Source: Lachnospiraceae bacterium | GTDB lineage: Bacteria > Bacillota_A > Clostridia > Lachnospirales > Lachnospiraceae | DNA: 5,045 nucleotides | Assembly (NCBI GenBank): GCA_024699595.1 | Contig: JAILPG010000138.1 | Span: 1 to 5,045 of the forward strand | Direction of reading: 5' to 3' | Shown: one piece after another, positions 4,834 to 5,045 of the stretch | Layout: each line of letters begins with the position of its first letter | How positions within the stretch are numbered: the first letter of the stretch is position 1 | Program-made: the position numbers and the translations under genes | The notes under the pieces: generated by a model | Seen by the model: the letters and a program-made list of their open reading frames with translations, nothing else | What the model was told of the DNA's origin: nothing | Database searches by the model: none

Positions 4834-5045
4834 TCAGACCTCCTTTTCCCTCATGCACTCTTCGAGTGTCAATACTTCGCAGCCTTTATCCGCATAATAC
4901 GCATACATTTCATCCAGCTTTTTCAGATCATAACTCGTTATACAATCAGATATCACGTGCACTTTGTATCCTGCCTTTACCAGATTGTAGCTTGTTGACT
5001 TGACACAGGCCGTTGCATCAGCCCCAATAAGATAAAACTCTTCTA
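4834..5045 (-). CDS. Isochorismatase-like cysteine hydrolase (5' end outside window)
   Basis: The last 69 residues of a leftward gene are visible, ending in TGA at 4834-4836. They contain EEFYLIGADATACVKSTSYN, the isochorismatase-fold signature with the G.D....CV..T nucleophile region, so the Cys of ACVKST is the likely catalytic residue. VHVISDCITSYD follows, the conserved 'V.(V/L).D...S' strand and loop, then a C-terminal helix. This family (PF00857) hydrolyses small amides, nicotinamide or related compounds, or isochorismate. The substrate cannot be told from this part. The other catalytic residues (Asp, Lys) lie outside the window. Its 3' end contains the ribosome binding site of the VOC gene, four bases before that ATG, so the two are translationally linked. 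The visible part is intact, unlike the two genes behind it. Confidence 0.88.
   Translation of the reverse strand, partial: EEFYLIGADATACVKSTSYNLVKAGYKVHVISDCITSYDLKKLDEMYAYYADKGCEVLTLEECMREKEV

Noticed and set aside
1..5045. CRISPR array, tRNA, rRNA, full insertion sequence or toxin-antitoxin pair
   Set aside because: No regularly spaced repeats, no cloverleaf or rRNA segments, no transposase, and no second intact small gene beside the HTH gene within the window.

Overview
The window looks like chromosomal DNA of a low- to mid-GC Firmicute, most likely a Clostridia/Lachnospiraceae-type gut anaerobe. The reasons are strong Shine-Dalgarno sequences (AGGAGG, GAGGTG), sigma-A-type promoters, lipoproteins with short Lys/Arg-led signal peptides and Ser/Thr/Glu-rich linkers, and a GyrI-like/VOC/hydrolase cassette of a kind I associate with these bacteria. 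This placement is inference; there is no rRNA or marker gene here.

Left part (1-946): the 5' part of an XRE-type helix-turn-helix gene runs leftward off the edge. A divergent control region follows, with a near-consensus rightward promoter (TTGAAA-17-TATAAT), a weaker leftward promoter and two 15-bp operator-like direct repeats. The strong promoter now leads only to a 19-codon remnant of a second small HTH regulator (Cro/C1, HTH_26-like). Behind it lie an imperfect 24-nt direct repeat, a terminator-like hairpin and an open frame with no start. A separate promoter with an upstream inverted repeat precedes the next gene.

Centre (947-4001): an intact 723-aa secreted M13 (neprilysin/PepO-type) zinc metallopeptidase lipoprotein, then a second predicted lipoprotein of unknown function broken by a -1 frameshift. 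A very strong 17-bp hairpin terminator closes this rightward unit.

Right part (4002-5045): a leftward operon entering from the right edge. Its order of transcription is an isochorismatase-like cysteine hydrolase (5' end outside the window), a VOC/glyoxalase-fold protein and a GyrI-like small-molecule-binding protein, with gaps of only 3-6 nt. The last two genes are broken in different ways. The VOC gene carries a 53-bp GC-rich palindromic insertion; removing it restores a 138-aa protein exactly. The GyrI-like gene has lost its middle and its C-terminus. Beyond it is a possible short remnant of yet another small gene.

Overall the window holds one healthy extracytoplasmic peptidase gene between two decaying accessory regions. 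I see no complete new multi-gene system. The most informative item is the small palindromic insertion element, which may be a dispersed family in the host genome.
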